Positions 1-11,030 of a stretch of DNA of 64,000 nt are shown piece by piece. The stretch comes from Saccopteryx bilineata (lineage: Eukaryota > Chordata > Mammalia > Chiroptera > Emballonuridae): contig NC_089491.1 of the NCBI RefSeq assembly GCF_036850765.1, positions 91,854,740 to 91,918,739 of the forward strand. The letters run 5' to 3'. The first letter of the stretch is position 1. Every line of letters starts with the position of its first letter. The position numbers were made by a program, and so were the translations under genes. A model generated the notes under the pieces. That model ran no database searches. It worked only from the letters and a program-made list of their open reading frames with translations, and was not told where the DNA came from.

Positions 1-160
1 GCCCTAACTGAAAGCAGCCCAGTCACTGGAGGAGCAATTGCTCCTTTTGGGCAACAGGCTCTTCCTCAGCACCTCCACGCAGAGGACAAGCCACTGAAAT
101 GGGAGGCCAAGCCAACCAGGTGGGCCCATTACTAGAACTCCTTGACCTCATGCATGACTG

Positions 161-448
161 ATGCAACCCAGACTTGAAGACTCCCATTACCCTCGTCAAG
201 CCCAGGGTAATGCTACAGGAGCGGATAAGTCCATCTCATTTCTTGTGGACACGGGGGCTACCTTCTCTGTTTTGCCATCACACTCTGGACCTCTAGTTCC
301 CTCACAGGTCTCAGTTATGGGAGTGGATGGGACCCCTTCTTTTCTCCTTCGCACACCACTCCTGACTTGCAGTTTGGATGGAATCCCCTTTTTCACACTC
401 CTTCAGATTCTTTCTTTCCTCGATCTAATAGGCTTCTTTCTACACTGA
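161..448 (+). pseudogene. ERV protease-like fragment
   Basis: A 95-codon frame carries the retroviral aspartic protease signature FLVDTGATFSVL, with the catalytic DTG codons starting at 248, followed by a hydrophobic flap-like stretch. In retroviruses the protease is a dimer that cuts Gag-Pol. Upstream bases (1-160) look like a gag tail, but no zinc knuckle can be read. The frame ends in an unrelated hydrophobic stretch at about residue 80, before the second conserved half of the enzyme, consistent with the internal deletion. The motif is clear; the exact ends are not. Confidence 0.75.
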
Positions 449-564
449 ATTCCCAATTTTTCTCTCTTAGCCAAACACCCCTTCTCTTGCCACGTACTTC
501 CCCTTTCTGTCTTTACTCCACCATCTTCTCAGGGAACACACGGACTGGACCCTTCCTCCCATAG

Positions 565-1092
565 GCGGTCCAGATGAAGCACATCCAACGGTTCCCCTCC
601 AGCCAGGAGACAGGGTTCTTCTGAGGGAGCTCCAGCCTGGCTCCCTATAGCGCAGGTGAACGGGACCGCATACAGTAATATTGACTACTCCTACTGCAGC
701 CGAGCTCCTGGGGCAAACACCTTGGTACCATGTCTGTCGCCTCAAGCTCGCCCCCATGCAGGACTGCTGGCAGTTGCAACTGCTGGGCCCTACCCATCTC
801 TGACTCACTAAAAGGTTGGACTCTGCAGATCCTTTTATTGCTCCTGTCCCTCCTACCAGAAACCTACCACCAGAGTGAGTTAAAGCAGGAAGCAATGCTG
901 TTCAATGAGACTGACCTGGTGGAAGAAAACATCAATGCCCTCAACCATCTGCAAGAGAAACTGCACAAGAATTTCTCCTCCTACAACCTGCTTAACTCCT
1001 GATGGCAGTTACCCATCCTCACCTGGGCTGCCCCTATCCTAGATCCTCTTCTAATTATCAGCATATTACTCATATTTGCTCCTCTTTTTTAG
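565..1092 (+). pseudogene. ERV integrase C-terminal tail joined to Env transmembrane remnant
   Basis: From about 668 one frame reads TVILTTPTAAEL and then WYHVCRLKLAP, the pattern of the gammaretroviral integrase C-terminal domain. From about 880 another stretch reads as Env TM ectodomain (LQEKLHKNFSSYNLLNS), meets a TGA at 1000-1002, and continues in the same frame into a hydrophobic membrane-anchor helix that stops near 1089. The surface subunit and fusion peptide are absent. Both pieces are decayed. Confidence 0.65.
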
Positions 1093-1273
1093 ATTCTTAC
1101 AGGGCCACATCCGCTAGGTTTCTTGAGTCACAGTCAACCAGATGCTCCTACTCCCATATACACAACTCCCCTCAGAGCCAACTTCTTCTGACCTCCCTTC
1201 CCCATGACACCTCTAAACAGCAGGAAGTAGCCAGACAAATAGTGGCACCCCTATCTAACATAAAAGGTTGGAT

Positions 1274-1601
1274 TGTGAGGTTGGTTGGCAATGGGGCAAG
1301 GTCATGTGAGGAACAAGGCCCAGGAACTTTGGCTGGAACCGCCCACAGCCATGCGTGCCAAAAGAAATTTCCCAGAAGCCCTTTGAAAAAGAATGGCTGT
1401 CTGTCAGCCAATGAAATTTTGCCACATTATATCAACGTGACCACCCTACCTACACTATAAATTACCCCCAAACAGGGGAGGCAGTGCTACTTCTCAGGCT
1501 CCCTTCTCTTGGACCAGAGAACCTCTTCCAGGAAGCGCTCTACTAAATAAAGCTTTTGCTATTCCACACTTTGTGGCTACGCCCTTCTTTCTTCCTCGGC
1601 A
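1274..1601 (+). repeat. 3' LTR of the class I ERV
   Basis: About 328 bp starting TGTGAGG and ending CTCGGCA, the usual TG...CA ends. Promoter-like signals are in the expected order: a CCAAT box at about 1408, a TATA box (CTATAAATTA) at about 1455 and an AATAAA polyadenylation signal at 1546-1551. The left boundary is uncertain because no good polypurine tract precedes it; a TG near 1305 is an alternative start. Confidence 0.7.
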
Positions 1602-1618
1602 GGGAAAATACCTTACAG

Positions 1619-1917
1619 CAGTGGTCCCCAACCTTTTTTGGGCCACGGACTTGTTTAATATTAGAGAATATTGTCACAGACCGGCCTTTAGGGTGGGATG
1701 GATAAATGTATCACATGACCGAGAGAAGCGTCAAGAGTGAGTCTTAGACGGATGTAACAGAGGGAATCTGGTCATTTTTACAAAATAAAACATTGTTCAG
1801 ATTTAAATATATAAATAAAATGGAAATAATGTAAGTTATTTATTCTTTCTCTGAGGACCAGTACCAAATGGCCCATGGGCCAGTACTGGTCCATGGCCTG
1901 GGGGTTGGGGACCACTG
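1619..1917. mobile_element. Non-autonomous hAT-type MITE
   Basis: A 299-bp element with perfect 15-bp terminal inverted repeats, CAGTGGTCCCCAACC at 1619-1633 and its reverse complement at 1903-1917. It is flanked by an 8-bp duplication with one mismatch, CCTTACAG (1611-1618) and CCTTACAT (1918-1925). Eight-base duplications and CAG...CTG ends are diagnostic of hAT transposons. There is no transposase inside; the AT-rich centre is non-coding. Confidence 0.9.
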
Positions 1918-3246
1918 CCTTACATTTTAATTTGCATTTCTCTCATTTTTGTGACATTGAACATTTTTTTATATGCTTATTGGCCATATGTATGTCTTAT
2001 TTGGAGAAGTGTTTATTCAGGTCCTTTGCCCATTTTTTATTTGCATTTTTTACCTTCCTATTGTTGAATTTTAGAAGGTCTTTATAAATGATGGTGATTA
2101 ACCCATTATCAAAAATATTAGCAAATATGTTCTTCCATTGAGTGGGTTGTTTTTCTATCTTGTTAATGATGTCTTTTGCTGGGAAAAAGCTTTCTAGTTT
2201 GCTATATAGTCCCATTTGTTTATTTTGTCTTTTCTTTAACTTGCCTGCAGAGATATATCAGCAAAAATATTGCTCCGAGGTTTTCTTCCAAGATTTTTAT
2301 GGTTTTGTGACTTACATTTAAGTTTTTTATCCATTTCGAGTTTGTTTTTGTGGATGGTGTGACTTGGTGGTCTAGTTTTATTTTATTGCATGTACCTGTC
2401 CAATATTCCCAACACTGTTTATTAAAGAGACTGTCTTACTCCATTGTGTATTCTTGCCTCTTTTATCAAATATTAATTGACCATAAAAAGCATGGGTTTA
2501 TTTCAGGGTTTTCTGTTCTCTTTGATTAATCTATCTGCCTGTTCTTATGCCAGTAACAGGATATGTTTATTACAATGGCCTTGTAGTATACCTTGATATC
2601 AGAAAGTATAAAATCTCCCACTTTTTTCTTCATTTTCAAGACTGCTGAGGCTATTCAGGTACTTTTTAAAATTCCATATATATTTTTAGAATAGTTGTTC
2701 TAGATATGAGAAGTTTGTCATTGGTATTTCAATAGAAATTACAATGAATCTATAGATTGTTTTGAATAGTATGGATATTTTATTAATGTTATTTCTATCC
2801 ATGAAACACAATGTATACTTCCACATGTTTGTATCTTCCTCGATTACTTTTTTCAGTATTTTATAATTTTTTTAGTACAAGTCTTTTATCTCCTTGGTTA
2901 AATTTATATTTAAGCATTTTATTTATTTGTTGCAATAGTGAATGTATTGTTTCTTTAATTTATTTTTCTGAAAGTTTATTATTGACGTATAAAAATCTCA
3001 CTGACTTTTGAATATTATTTTTCTATCCTGCCACCTTGCTAAATTAATTTATCAGGTCTTGTTGTTTTTTGGCTCAGATTTTAAGATTTCTATGTACAGT
3101 ATCAGGTCACCAGCAAATAATGACAGTTTTACTGTCAATTTGGATACCTTTTATTTCTCCCTCTTGTCATATGGCTGTGGCTAGGCTTTCCAGTACTATG
3201 TTGAATAAGAGTGGTGAAAGAAGCACCCTAGTCTTGTCATTATCTT

Positions 3247-3475
3247 GAGATTTGTTTGCAGGGGAGTGCAGCTACTTGTTTACCCTTGACCGAAGAACGG
3301 TCCTCTCCTCTATCGGGGAAAGTCATCCTCTTCAACTGCGTGCAGCTTCAGGAGGGACAGCACATGGAGCAGTGAGGGAGGAAAGGGACAGCCATCTAGC
3401 CAGCCAGATCAGCCGAATCAACCCTGGCAATCAATAGGGTGACAGATGTTGCAGCCAGATCGCCTTCACATCCTA
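3247..3475 (-). pseudogene. RN7SK (pseudogene): 7SK snRNA retropseudogene, 3'-truncated, without poly(A)
   Basis: The minus strand from 3473 begins GGATGTGAAGGCGATCTGG, matching the 5' end of mammalian 7SK RNA, and follows it for roughly its first 250 nt of about 331, including the GATC-containing 5' hairpin and CTTCGGTCAAGGGTA. An internal gap of about 10 nt lies near the end, and there are scattered CpG-decay substitutions. There is no A tail. A 13-bp duplication TTGTCATTATCTT flanks it (3234-3246 and 3476-3488), and the surrounding L1 resumes seamlessly, proving insertion. 7SK normally scaffolds HEXIM/P-TEFb. This copy lacks the 3' hairpin and its oligo-U end, and without the upstream 7SK promoter it is not expected to be expressed. 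Confidence 0.93.
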
Positions 3476-4992
3476 TTGTCATTATCTTAAAGGATTGCTT
3501 TAATTATTTCTCATGGAGTATGTTATTGGCTGTTGGTTTGTCATACAGGGCCTTTATTATATTGAGGTATATTTCTTGTATCCCACTTTGCTAAGTGGAT
3601 GATGTATTTTATCAAATGCTTTTTCTGCATTTCTGATATGATGATGTGAATTTTATTATATATTTTGTTTATGCGATGTGTCATGTTTATCGATTTACAA
3701 ATATTTTAACAGCTTTGCCTCACCAGAGTAAATTCCACCTTATCATGATATATTGCTGGATCCAATTTGCAAAAATTTTGTTGAGAATTTTATCATGTAT
3801 GTTCTTCAGGGACATTGGCCTGTAGTTTTCTTTCTTTGTAGTGTCTTTATCTGGTTTCGGAGGTTAAGTTAATGCATGCTTTGTAAAATGAACTTGGAAG
3901 TCTTTTCTTCTCTTAATTTTTTTTTTTTTTGAATAGCTTGAGAAAGATAAGTGTTAGTTCCTCCTTGAATGTTTGGTAGAATTTGCCTGTTATATCATCT
4001 GGTCCAAGATTTGTTTGCTAAGAGGTTTTTTGATACTGTTTGTTTTAACCAGGCTGTTCAAGGTTTCTAATTCTTCAGATTCTGTTTCAGATGATTGTAT
4101 GTTTCTAGAAATTTATCTATTTCACCCAGGTTGTCCAACTTTTTGGCATATAGTTCTTCATTGTATTTTCTTACAATCCTTTGTATTTGTGTGATAATAG
4201 TTGTTATTTCTTTTATTTCTGATTTTATTTATATGAGTCTCCTCTCTTTTTTCCTTGATTAGCCTGGTTAAAGGTTTGTCAGTCTTGTTTACCTTTAAAG
4301 AACCAGCTTCTGGTTTTATTCTCTTTTGTATTTTTTTGAGCCTTTATGCTGTTTATTTTTATTCTGATCTTCATTATTTCCTTCTTTCTATATCCTGGGG
4401 CTTTATTTGTTTTTCTTTTTCTAGTTCTTTTAGGTGAAGAGTTAAATTGTTTATTTGAGCTTTTTCTTACTTCTTATGTTATGCCTGTAATGCTATGAAC
4501 TTCTTTCAGAACTGCTTTCACTGTGTCCATAGATTGTGGGTTGTTGCATGCTCATTTTTATTGGTTTCAAGAAAATTTTTGATCAGTTCCTCAATCTCAT
4601 TATTACCAACTTATTATTTAATAACATGTTATTTAGACTTCAAATGTTTGAATGTTTTTCAGTTTTTCTATTTTAATTGATTTCTAGTTTTATGCCATTG
4701 TGGTCAGAGAAGATGCTTGATATCATTTCAATAATTTTAAGTTTATTGAGATTTGTTTTGTGCCCTAACATGATCTATCCTAGGAAATGTACCAGGAGCA
4801 CCTGAAAGAAATGTACATTCTGCTGCTTTGGTGTAAAATTTTCTGAAGATAACAATTATATCCAGTTGAATTAGTGTGTCATTTAAGACTGCTATTTCTT
4901 TGTTGATTTTCTATAAAATATTTATCCATTGATGTTAGGGGGAGGTTAAAATCCCCCACTATTATTGTATTACCATTAAGCTCACTTTTTAT

Positions 4993-6051
4993 TTTTTTTT
5001 TTTTATTTTTTTTTGTGTCTATAACCTTTTTTTATTTTTTTTATTTTATAATTTTATTTTTTTAATGGGGTGACATCAATAAATCAGGATACATATATTC
5101 AAAGATAACAAGTCCAGGTTATCTTGTCATTCAATTATGTTGCATACCCACCACCCAAAGTCAGATTGTCCTCTGTCACCTTCTATCTTGTTTTCTTTGT
5201 GCCCCTCTCACCCCCTATCCCTCTCCCATTCCCCCCTCCCCCTCGTAACCACCACACTCTTATCAATGTCTCTTAGTTTCACTATTATGTCCCACCTACG
5301 TATGGAATAATACAGTTCCTGTTTTTTTCTGATTTACTTATTTCGCTTCGTATCATGTTATCAAGATCCCACCATTTTGCTGTAAATGTTCCGATGTCAT
5401 CATTTCTTATGGCTGAGTAGTATTCCATAGTGTATATGTGCCACATCTTCTTTATCCAGTCATCTATTGACGGGCTTTTTGGTTGTTTCCATGTCCTGGC
5501 CACTGTGAACAATGCTGCAATAAACATGGGGCTGCATGTGTCTTTACGTATCAATGTTTCTGAGTTTTGGGGATATATACCCAGTAGAGGGATTGCTGGG
5601 TCATAAGGTAGTTCTATTTTCAGTTTTTTGAGGAACCACCATACTTTCTTCCATAATGGTTGTACTACTTTACATTCCCACCAACAGTGTATGAGGGTTC
5701 CTTTTTCTCCACAGCCTCTCCAACATTTGCTATTACCTGACTTGCTAATAACAGCTAATCGAACAGGTGTGAGGTGGTATCTCATTGCCGTTTTGATTTG
5801 CATTTCTCTAATAGCTAAAGAAGATGAGCATCTTTTCATATATCTGTTGGCCATTTGTATTTCTTCCTGGGAGAAGTGTCTATTCATATCCTCTTCCCAT
5901 TTTTTTATGGGATTGTTTGTTTGTTTGTTGTTGAGTTTTATGAGTTCTTTGTATATTTTGGATATTAGGCCCTTATCTGAGCTGTTGTTTGAAAATATCA
6001 TTTCCCATTTAGTTGGCTTTCTGTTTATTTTGTTATCAGTTTCCCTTGCTG
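4993..6051 (-). mobile_element. Younger 5'-truncated L1 nested in the old L1
   Basis: A perfect 15-bp target duplication (AAGCTCACTTTTTAT) lies at 4978-4992 and 6052-6066. Between them is an antisense L1 3' end: an A-rich tail (T-rich on the plus strand, 4993-5058), a 3' UTR and the last 250 or so ORF2 codons. It closely matches 11460-12470, so the two insertions belong to one subfamily. The tail holds a short non-A island near 5015-5028. Confidence 0.95.
5285..6051 (-). pseudogene. L1 ORF2 C-terminal fragment
   Basis: An uninterrupted frame of about 250 codons covers the ORF2p C-terminus, with the cysteine-rich motif ([18 protein letters not shown]) and the ending IPYVGGT. It lacks the endonuclease and reverse transcriptase because the insertion is 5'-truncated at 6051. 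Over the last 238 residues it differs by about 12 from the copy at 11699-12415. Absence of stops points to recent insertion, not to function. Confidence 0.9.
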
Positions 6052-6482
6052 AAGCTCACTTTTTATATCCATCTAAATATGCTTTATATATTTAGGTGCT
6101 CCTATATTTGGTGCATATATATTTACAATGGTTATATACTCTTGTTGGAGGCTCTCTAGATTATTTTGTATTGACCTTCTTTGTTCCTTACAATAACCTT
6201 TGTTTTAAAGGCTATTTTGTTAGAAATAAGTATTGGTATAACAAATTATTTTTCATTTCTATTTGCATGGAATATTCTTTTCATCTCTTTACTTTAAATA
6301 AAGATCTTTTGTTCTGAGGTGGGTTTCTTGTAGACAGCATATATACAGATCTTTTTTTTTCTGATCTTCCTTGCAGTTACCTGAAGTCTTTTGATTGGAA
6401 CATTTAATCTATTTACATTTAAGGCTATTACTGACATGTACTTAAGTATCACCCTTTTATTTCCTAAACCTATGATCCTCTT

Positions 6483-6855
6483 TCTATCATTTTTTTTTTG
6501 TATTTTTCTGAAGTAAGATGCAGGAAGGCAGAGGTACAGACTCCTGCATGCACCTGACCGGGATCCACCCAGCATGCCCACTAGGGGCTGATGCTCTGCC
6601 CATCTGGGGCATTGTTCCATTGCAACTGGAGTCATTCTAGCACCTGAGGTAGAAACCATGAAGCCATCCTCATCACCTGGGCCAACTTTGCTCCAATGGA
6701 GCTTTGACTGTGGGAGGGGAAGAGAGAGATAGAAAGGAGAGAGGGAAGGTGGAGAAGCAGATGGGTGCTTCTCCTGTGTGCCCTAACCAGGACTTAAACT
6801 GAGGACATCTACACACACGGCCAACACTCTACTACTGAGCTAACTGGCCAGGGCC
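6483..6855 (-). mobile_element. RHIN-1-like tRNA-derived SINE inside the old L1
   Basis: The minus strand starts GGCCCTGGCCAGTTAGCTCAG near 6855 and runs through the CACAGGAGAAGC block, a CT-rich stretch and the CCAATGGAGCAAAG block to a short A-rich tail at 6483-6500. It is flanked by an imperfect duplication, CTATGATCCTCTT (about 6470-6482) and CTATAATCCTCTT (about 6855-6867). Confidence 0.9.
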
Positions 6856-6913
6856 TATAATCCTCTTGATTTCTTTTTTCTTTCTTTTTTTTTAATCTTT
6901 TTATACTGGCCCT

Positions 6914-7760
6914 TTAACATCTTTTGCAGTACTGTTTTGGTGATAATGAACTCCTTAAGGCGGTTTTGTCTAGGAAACTTGTTTCTCCTTCAATGTTAAA
7001 TAATAGTTTTGTTGAATAAAGTAATCTTTGTTGTATATTCTTATTTTGCATCACTTTGAATATTTTTTGCCAATCCCTTCTGACATAAAGTGTCTGTGTT
7101 GAGAAATCAGATGTTAGCCTTGTGGGGGCTCTTCTGAAGGTAATTAATAGCTTTTCTCTTGCAACTTCTATTATTCTTTCTCTGTCTCTTAACTTTGGCA
7201 TTTTAACTATAATGTGCCTTAGTGTGGGCTTATTTTGGTTCCTCTTTAATGGGACTCTTTGTATTTCTTGAACTTGTGTGACTTTTTTCTTTATCTATTT
7301 AAGAAAGTTTTCAGCTATGATTTCTTCAAACGTTCTCTATCCCTTCTTCATTCTCTTTCAGGATGTTGTTTCTCTTTATGTTGTCACAGAGATCTCTTAG
7401 AGTGTCCTCATCCTTCCTGAGTCACTTTTCTTTTTGCTGCTCTGTCTCTGTCCTTAAATTTATCTTGTCCTCTAAATTGCTGATTTTATCCTCTGCTTCA
7501 TCCAGTCTACTGTTGATTTCTTCTAGTGTTGCCTTTATTTCAGATACAGCATTGTATCTTCATTTCTGACTGTTTTTTTTTCTATGATTTCAATGTCTTT
7601 CTTAATGCTTACTATGCTTTCATTCTGATCATCCTTTTTTATTCTAATATCCTTGAGCATCCTAATAAACATTATTTTAAACTCTACATCTGGTAATTTG
7701 GTTACTTCCATTTTATTTATTTATTTTTCTGGGGATTTTTTTTGTTCACTCACTTGGGTC
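6914..7760 (-). pseudogene. L1 ORF1 remnant of the old L1
   Basis: The frame at 6914-7201 (minus) reads as the ORF1p C-terminal domain: KLRDRERIIEVAREK, then RLTSDFSTQTL and an RRDWQKIFKVMQ motif. ORF1p is the RNA-binding trimer of the L1 particle. Upstream, up to about 7760, other frames carry the RRM and coiled-coil regions but contain stops. The distance to ORF2 is enlarged by the SINE at 6483-6855. Confidence 0.8.
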
Positions 7761-10435
7761 ATATTTCTTTGTCTGCCAATTTGGTCTATGTATTAGGTAG
7801 TTCAGCTCTGACTCCAAAATTTGTTGTGGTATCTTTATGAGGAAGATGGGCTTAGTAGTACTAACATTCAGACCATCTAGCTCCTTGCCCTCAGAATGTT
7901 TCCAGAGGGCTAAATTTACCCTACTTTTATATGAGTGTTGAATGCTATTTGCTTTTTCATGCATGGACTTATCCCTTCAGGCTGGCTGGCTGTAATGATC
8001 AACCTTGATCACATGTATTAGACACTGTGCAGTGTCTGTCTTATGGAGCATACTTAGTATCAGCAATATCTGGTGCTTATTGGACTCCTCATTTAGGCCT
8101 GTGCTTTTGTAGCTAGCTGAGTATCCATCCACTATTGTTGTAGTCTGCCACCCACTATTGGTTTAGTTGATTCTTAGTCTTCTTGGGAAGGGTTCAGTTA
8201 TGATTTGATGTTCGATGTTGTTTGTAACCCACCATGGCCCACCTATCTGGAGCTACCACTCTGTTCACTGTTTGTGTTTGCATTTTCTGTGCCTGAGTGT
8301 GAGGGAGAGACAAACCTATCTGTAAGTATCAGCTTCCTCCTGCTTAGACCTGACAGAAACTATGTAAAATGGCGCAAAGTTTCTTAAGTTTTGCCCCCAC
8401 TTTTTAGCTACTCCACCTCCTCTTGCAGTTCTCTGGTCTTCCCTCAGAGTCTTCTGAAGAAAGACTGTGGAGTTGGAGCATACTGACTTCACCCCACAAC
8501 CCCTCTTTAGGTTTCAAGCTCAGTGGGTTTGGGCAACTGAAGTTGGTTTGATGACATTAGTGGAACCTCCAATTTTAGAGGTCTCTTTGTCAGAAGTTCA
8601 GTATGGAAAAACTGTCCCCTACTCCTGAATCTAACCCATCAGTCACTGCTGGATACTCCAATTCTATTTCTCCTCAGTAAGTTGAGCTGTACCTCCAATT
8701 GGGTGGGCTTGACTGTCCTCTCTGCAGAAATTCTTTCAGCTAGGGAGCTCATGGTCTTAGGGAAGAATATTAAAAGTCTTCCACAATGGATGGTGGTTCC
8801 CTCCCAAAAGGTGGGTAAGTCTTTTGACAGGTCACAACAATATGCTCCAAGGAACCCACTCTTTAAATGTCTGTGCTCTAAGCCTCTCTGCCTTCTCCTT
8901 TTGGAACTTAACCCAGTAAGCAGGATATCCATGACTTGGGTCATCTGACTGTGAAGTTCTACTTTATCGGATGTGTACAAGCTGTTGTGCTGTGTTGACC
9001 ACAGAAATTATAATTCATGTCAGCAGTGTTTGGTGCCTGTTGTACTCTCCCTTTGGATATGCTTTTAGCAAATATAGTTGGATTCTGTTCTGATGTTTTC
9101 TGTAGCTGGCCACCCAGTATGTTGGTTCTGGGACTCTTAAGAGGAAACCTTGTGTAGACCAGTGTAAGACACTGCCCATAAGTGGCCCTTAGAAACTTTT
9201 TTGGAGGTATAAATAAACCAAAGTTTGTGGCTGCCTCTGCTAGGCTTAGGTGCACATGGAAGGACCAAGCTGTAGATCAAGGCTAGCTTTTACCAGCCCC
9301 AGAATTGGGGGCAAGCCAGCAAAAGGCTCACGAGTTTCTGAGACCTGCCTCTTACTGCTTCTGTATGTGGCTTCTTGTTGGACTCAACTACTGAGAAAAC
9401 TCTTGGTAGAGTCTAGAGCCTGAGGAAATTTAAGGATTAGGACAGGTAGTACTGAGACTCCCACCCTAAAGCCCCAGCTGTCAGTCTGTTCTGAATTTTT
9501 TTCACAGACCTCAGTAGAGTATGACCACTAGGAGTCTGGTGAGTGTCACCTCTGAAACAGAGAGATTTGGTCTTCCCATAGTCCAGAGAGTTTCTAGTGA
9601 ATCTCTCATGTGAGGGAAGCACAAGACATATTCTTGGGAGAGTGTGGGGAAAAGCTCCAGCTTTAGCGCCAGAGAACTGAGTCATGTCATAACTCCTGCT
9701 TTCTGCCAAGGCTGCTTACTTCTCAGCAGGGCCCAATCTCTATAAGGTAGGGCAAGAGAGGTTCCCAAGAGTGGGGCAGTTGCTTTCCCCAGGCTGCTGC
9801 CAAACAAAAGGGATTACGCCACCCAAGAAAGATGGTGACTGCTGTTTTGGAGAATGGTTCAGCAAAGGGGTTCCAGTAGCTATCTCCCTCTGCATCTCTC
9901 CTCTCTCCTTGGACCACCAATTTTACCCTCTCTTCATATACCTCTTGTCCTCCTATCCCTCCTTCTTCCAGAGCCCAGGGTAAGTGGCTGTGGATAAGAT
10001 TCTCACGTTGGTCCGCTAAGAGGGTGCATGTGTCTTTGAGCACTCCTGTATCTTTTTCACAGGCAGAAACCTTGCCTCTTTTCACCACCAGGTTCTATCT
10101 AGGCATCTCTTTGAGGCTCTAGTGCTCTAGGCTGGGAATCCCTGTCTGGGGCTTAGGTCCCTCATTTCTCAAGGCAAACCTCCCTATAGCTAAGAAACAC
10201 TATCGACCCTTAGCTGCCACTTGCTCCTGGGGGTAGGGTCAGCCTTTTTTACATTTCTGCCTTTCTTACCAATCTTGATGTGGCTTCTGTAATTCCTTGG
10301 CTATGTACTCCTCTTCATTAAGTCCTAAAGTGGTTTTTATAAGATGATTGTTCTTAAATTAGTTATAATTCCAGTTTGTTTCTTGGAGGCAGCAGTTATA
10401 ATGTCTACCTACCCTATACCATCTTGGAATCCCCC
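7760..10435 (-). other. Probable 5' UTR of the old L1
   Basis: This 2.7-kb stretch, richer in GC than its surroundings, lies between ORF1 and the L1 start motif at about 10420-10435. It has no long reading frame and no SINE. Two blocks look related (about 7990-8165 and 8950-9130), suggesting an internal duplication. Continuity with the L1 is inferred from position and the start motif. Confidence 0.55.
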
Positions 10436-10618
10436 AAGAGCACAAATTTTAAAGCAGGTGTTCAAGAGAGCATGGCAAAAGCATATGACATTTTTATGTT
10501 GTATTCTCAGAAGTGATAAAATGTCATTTTGCTATACTCTATTAGGACAGACACAGAAGTCTCACCCACCAGTTCAAGGGGAAAGGACCTGAGCCCTCAT
10601 ACTGCCTTGAATAATTTT

Positions 10619-11016
10619 TTTTTGACAAATACAGAGAAAGAGTCAGATAAAGAAACAGATAGGGACAGACAGACAGAAGAGAGATGAGAAGCATCAATTC
10701 TTTGTTGTGACTCCTTAGTTGTTAACTGATTGCTTTCTCATATGTGCCTTGACCAGGGGGTACAGCAGAGCAAGTGACCCCTTGCTCAAGTCAGTGACCT
10801 TGGGCTCAAACTGGTGACCATGGGCTTCAAGCCATTGACCTTTGGGCTCAAGTCAGTGATCATGAGGTCATGTCTATGATCCCATGCTCAAGCCAGTGAC
10901 TCCACACTTAAGCTGGTGAACCCATGCTCAAGCTGGCAACCTCGAGGTTTCAAACCTGGGTCCTCTGCATCCCAGTCCGATGCTCTATACACTGTGGCAC
11001 CGCCTGGTCAAGCATA
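10619..11016 (-). mobile_element. tRNA-derived SINE, GCCTGACCAGG type
   Basis: The minus-strand head is at about 11013. It is followed by the repeated GCTCAAGC/GTGACC body of this family, the CATATGAGAAAGCAAT block and a CTGTCTGTC-rich tail at 10620-10680. An imperfect duplication CCTTGAATAATTTT (10605-10618) and CCTGGAATAATTTT (11017-11030) flanks it. Confidence 0.9.
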
Positions 11017-11030
11017 CCTGGAATAATTTT

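Larger units (their letters stand above)
1..1601 (+). mobile_element. Class I (gammaretrovirus-like) endogenous retrovirus remnant, internally deleted
   Basis: Sense-strand retroviral pieces follow genome order: a protease-like frame (161-448), an integrase C-terminal tail (about 565-800), an Env transmembrane fragment (about 880-1092) and a 3' LTR (about 1274-1601). Everything between protease and integrase tail, and nearly all of Env surface, is missing, so about 1.6 kb represents what would be 8 kb or more. The sequence to the right resumes as antisense L1, so this provirus probably landed inside that L1; its left end lies outside the window. Non-functional: all frames are broken. Confidence 0.82.
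1926..10435 (-). mobile_element. Old L1, antisense, with preserved 5' end, hosting later insertions
   Basis: Read on the minus strand, it starts near 10435 with the L1 5' hallmark (GGATTCCAAGATGG). It then runs through a long 5' UTR, ORF1 (about 7760-6900), the ORF1/ORF2 spacer and a decayed ORF2 down to 1926, where the hAT/ERV block cuts it. Many 20-60 base segments align by eye with the ORF2 of the younger L1 at 11699-15522, in the same order. ORF2 is full of stops. Insertions at 3247-3475, 4993-6051 and 6483-6855 interrupt it. The 3' UTR is not in the window. Confidence 0.85.

Noticed and set aside
1002..1460. 152-codon frame crossing ERV env remnant and LTR
   Set aside because: It runs through the LTR, including the promoter region, and is out of frame with the membrane-anchor segment; a chance frame.
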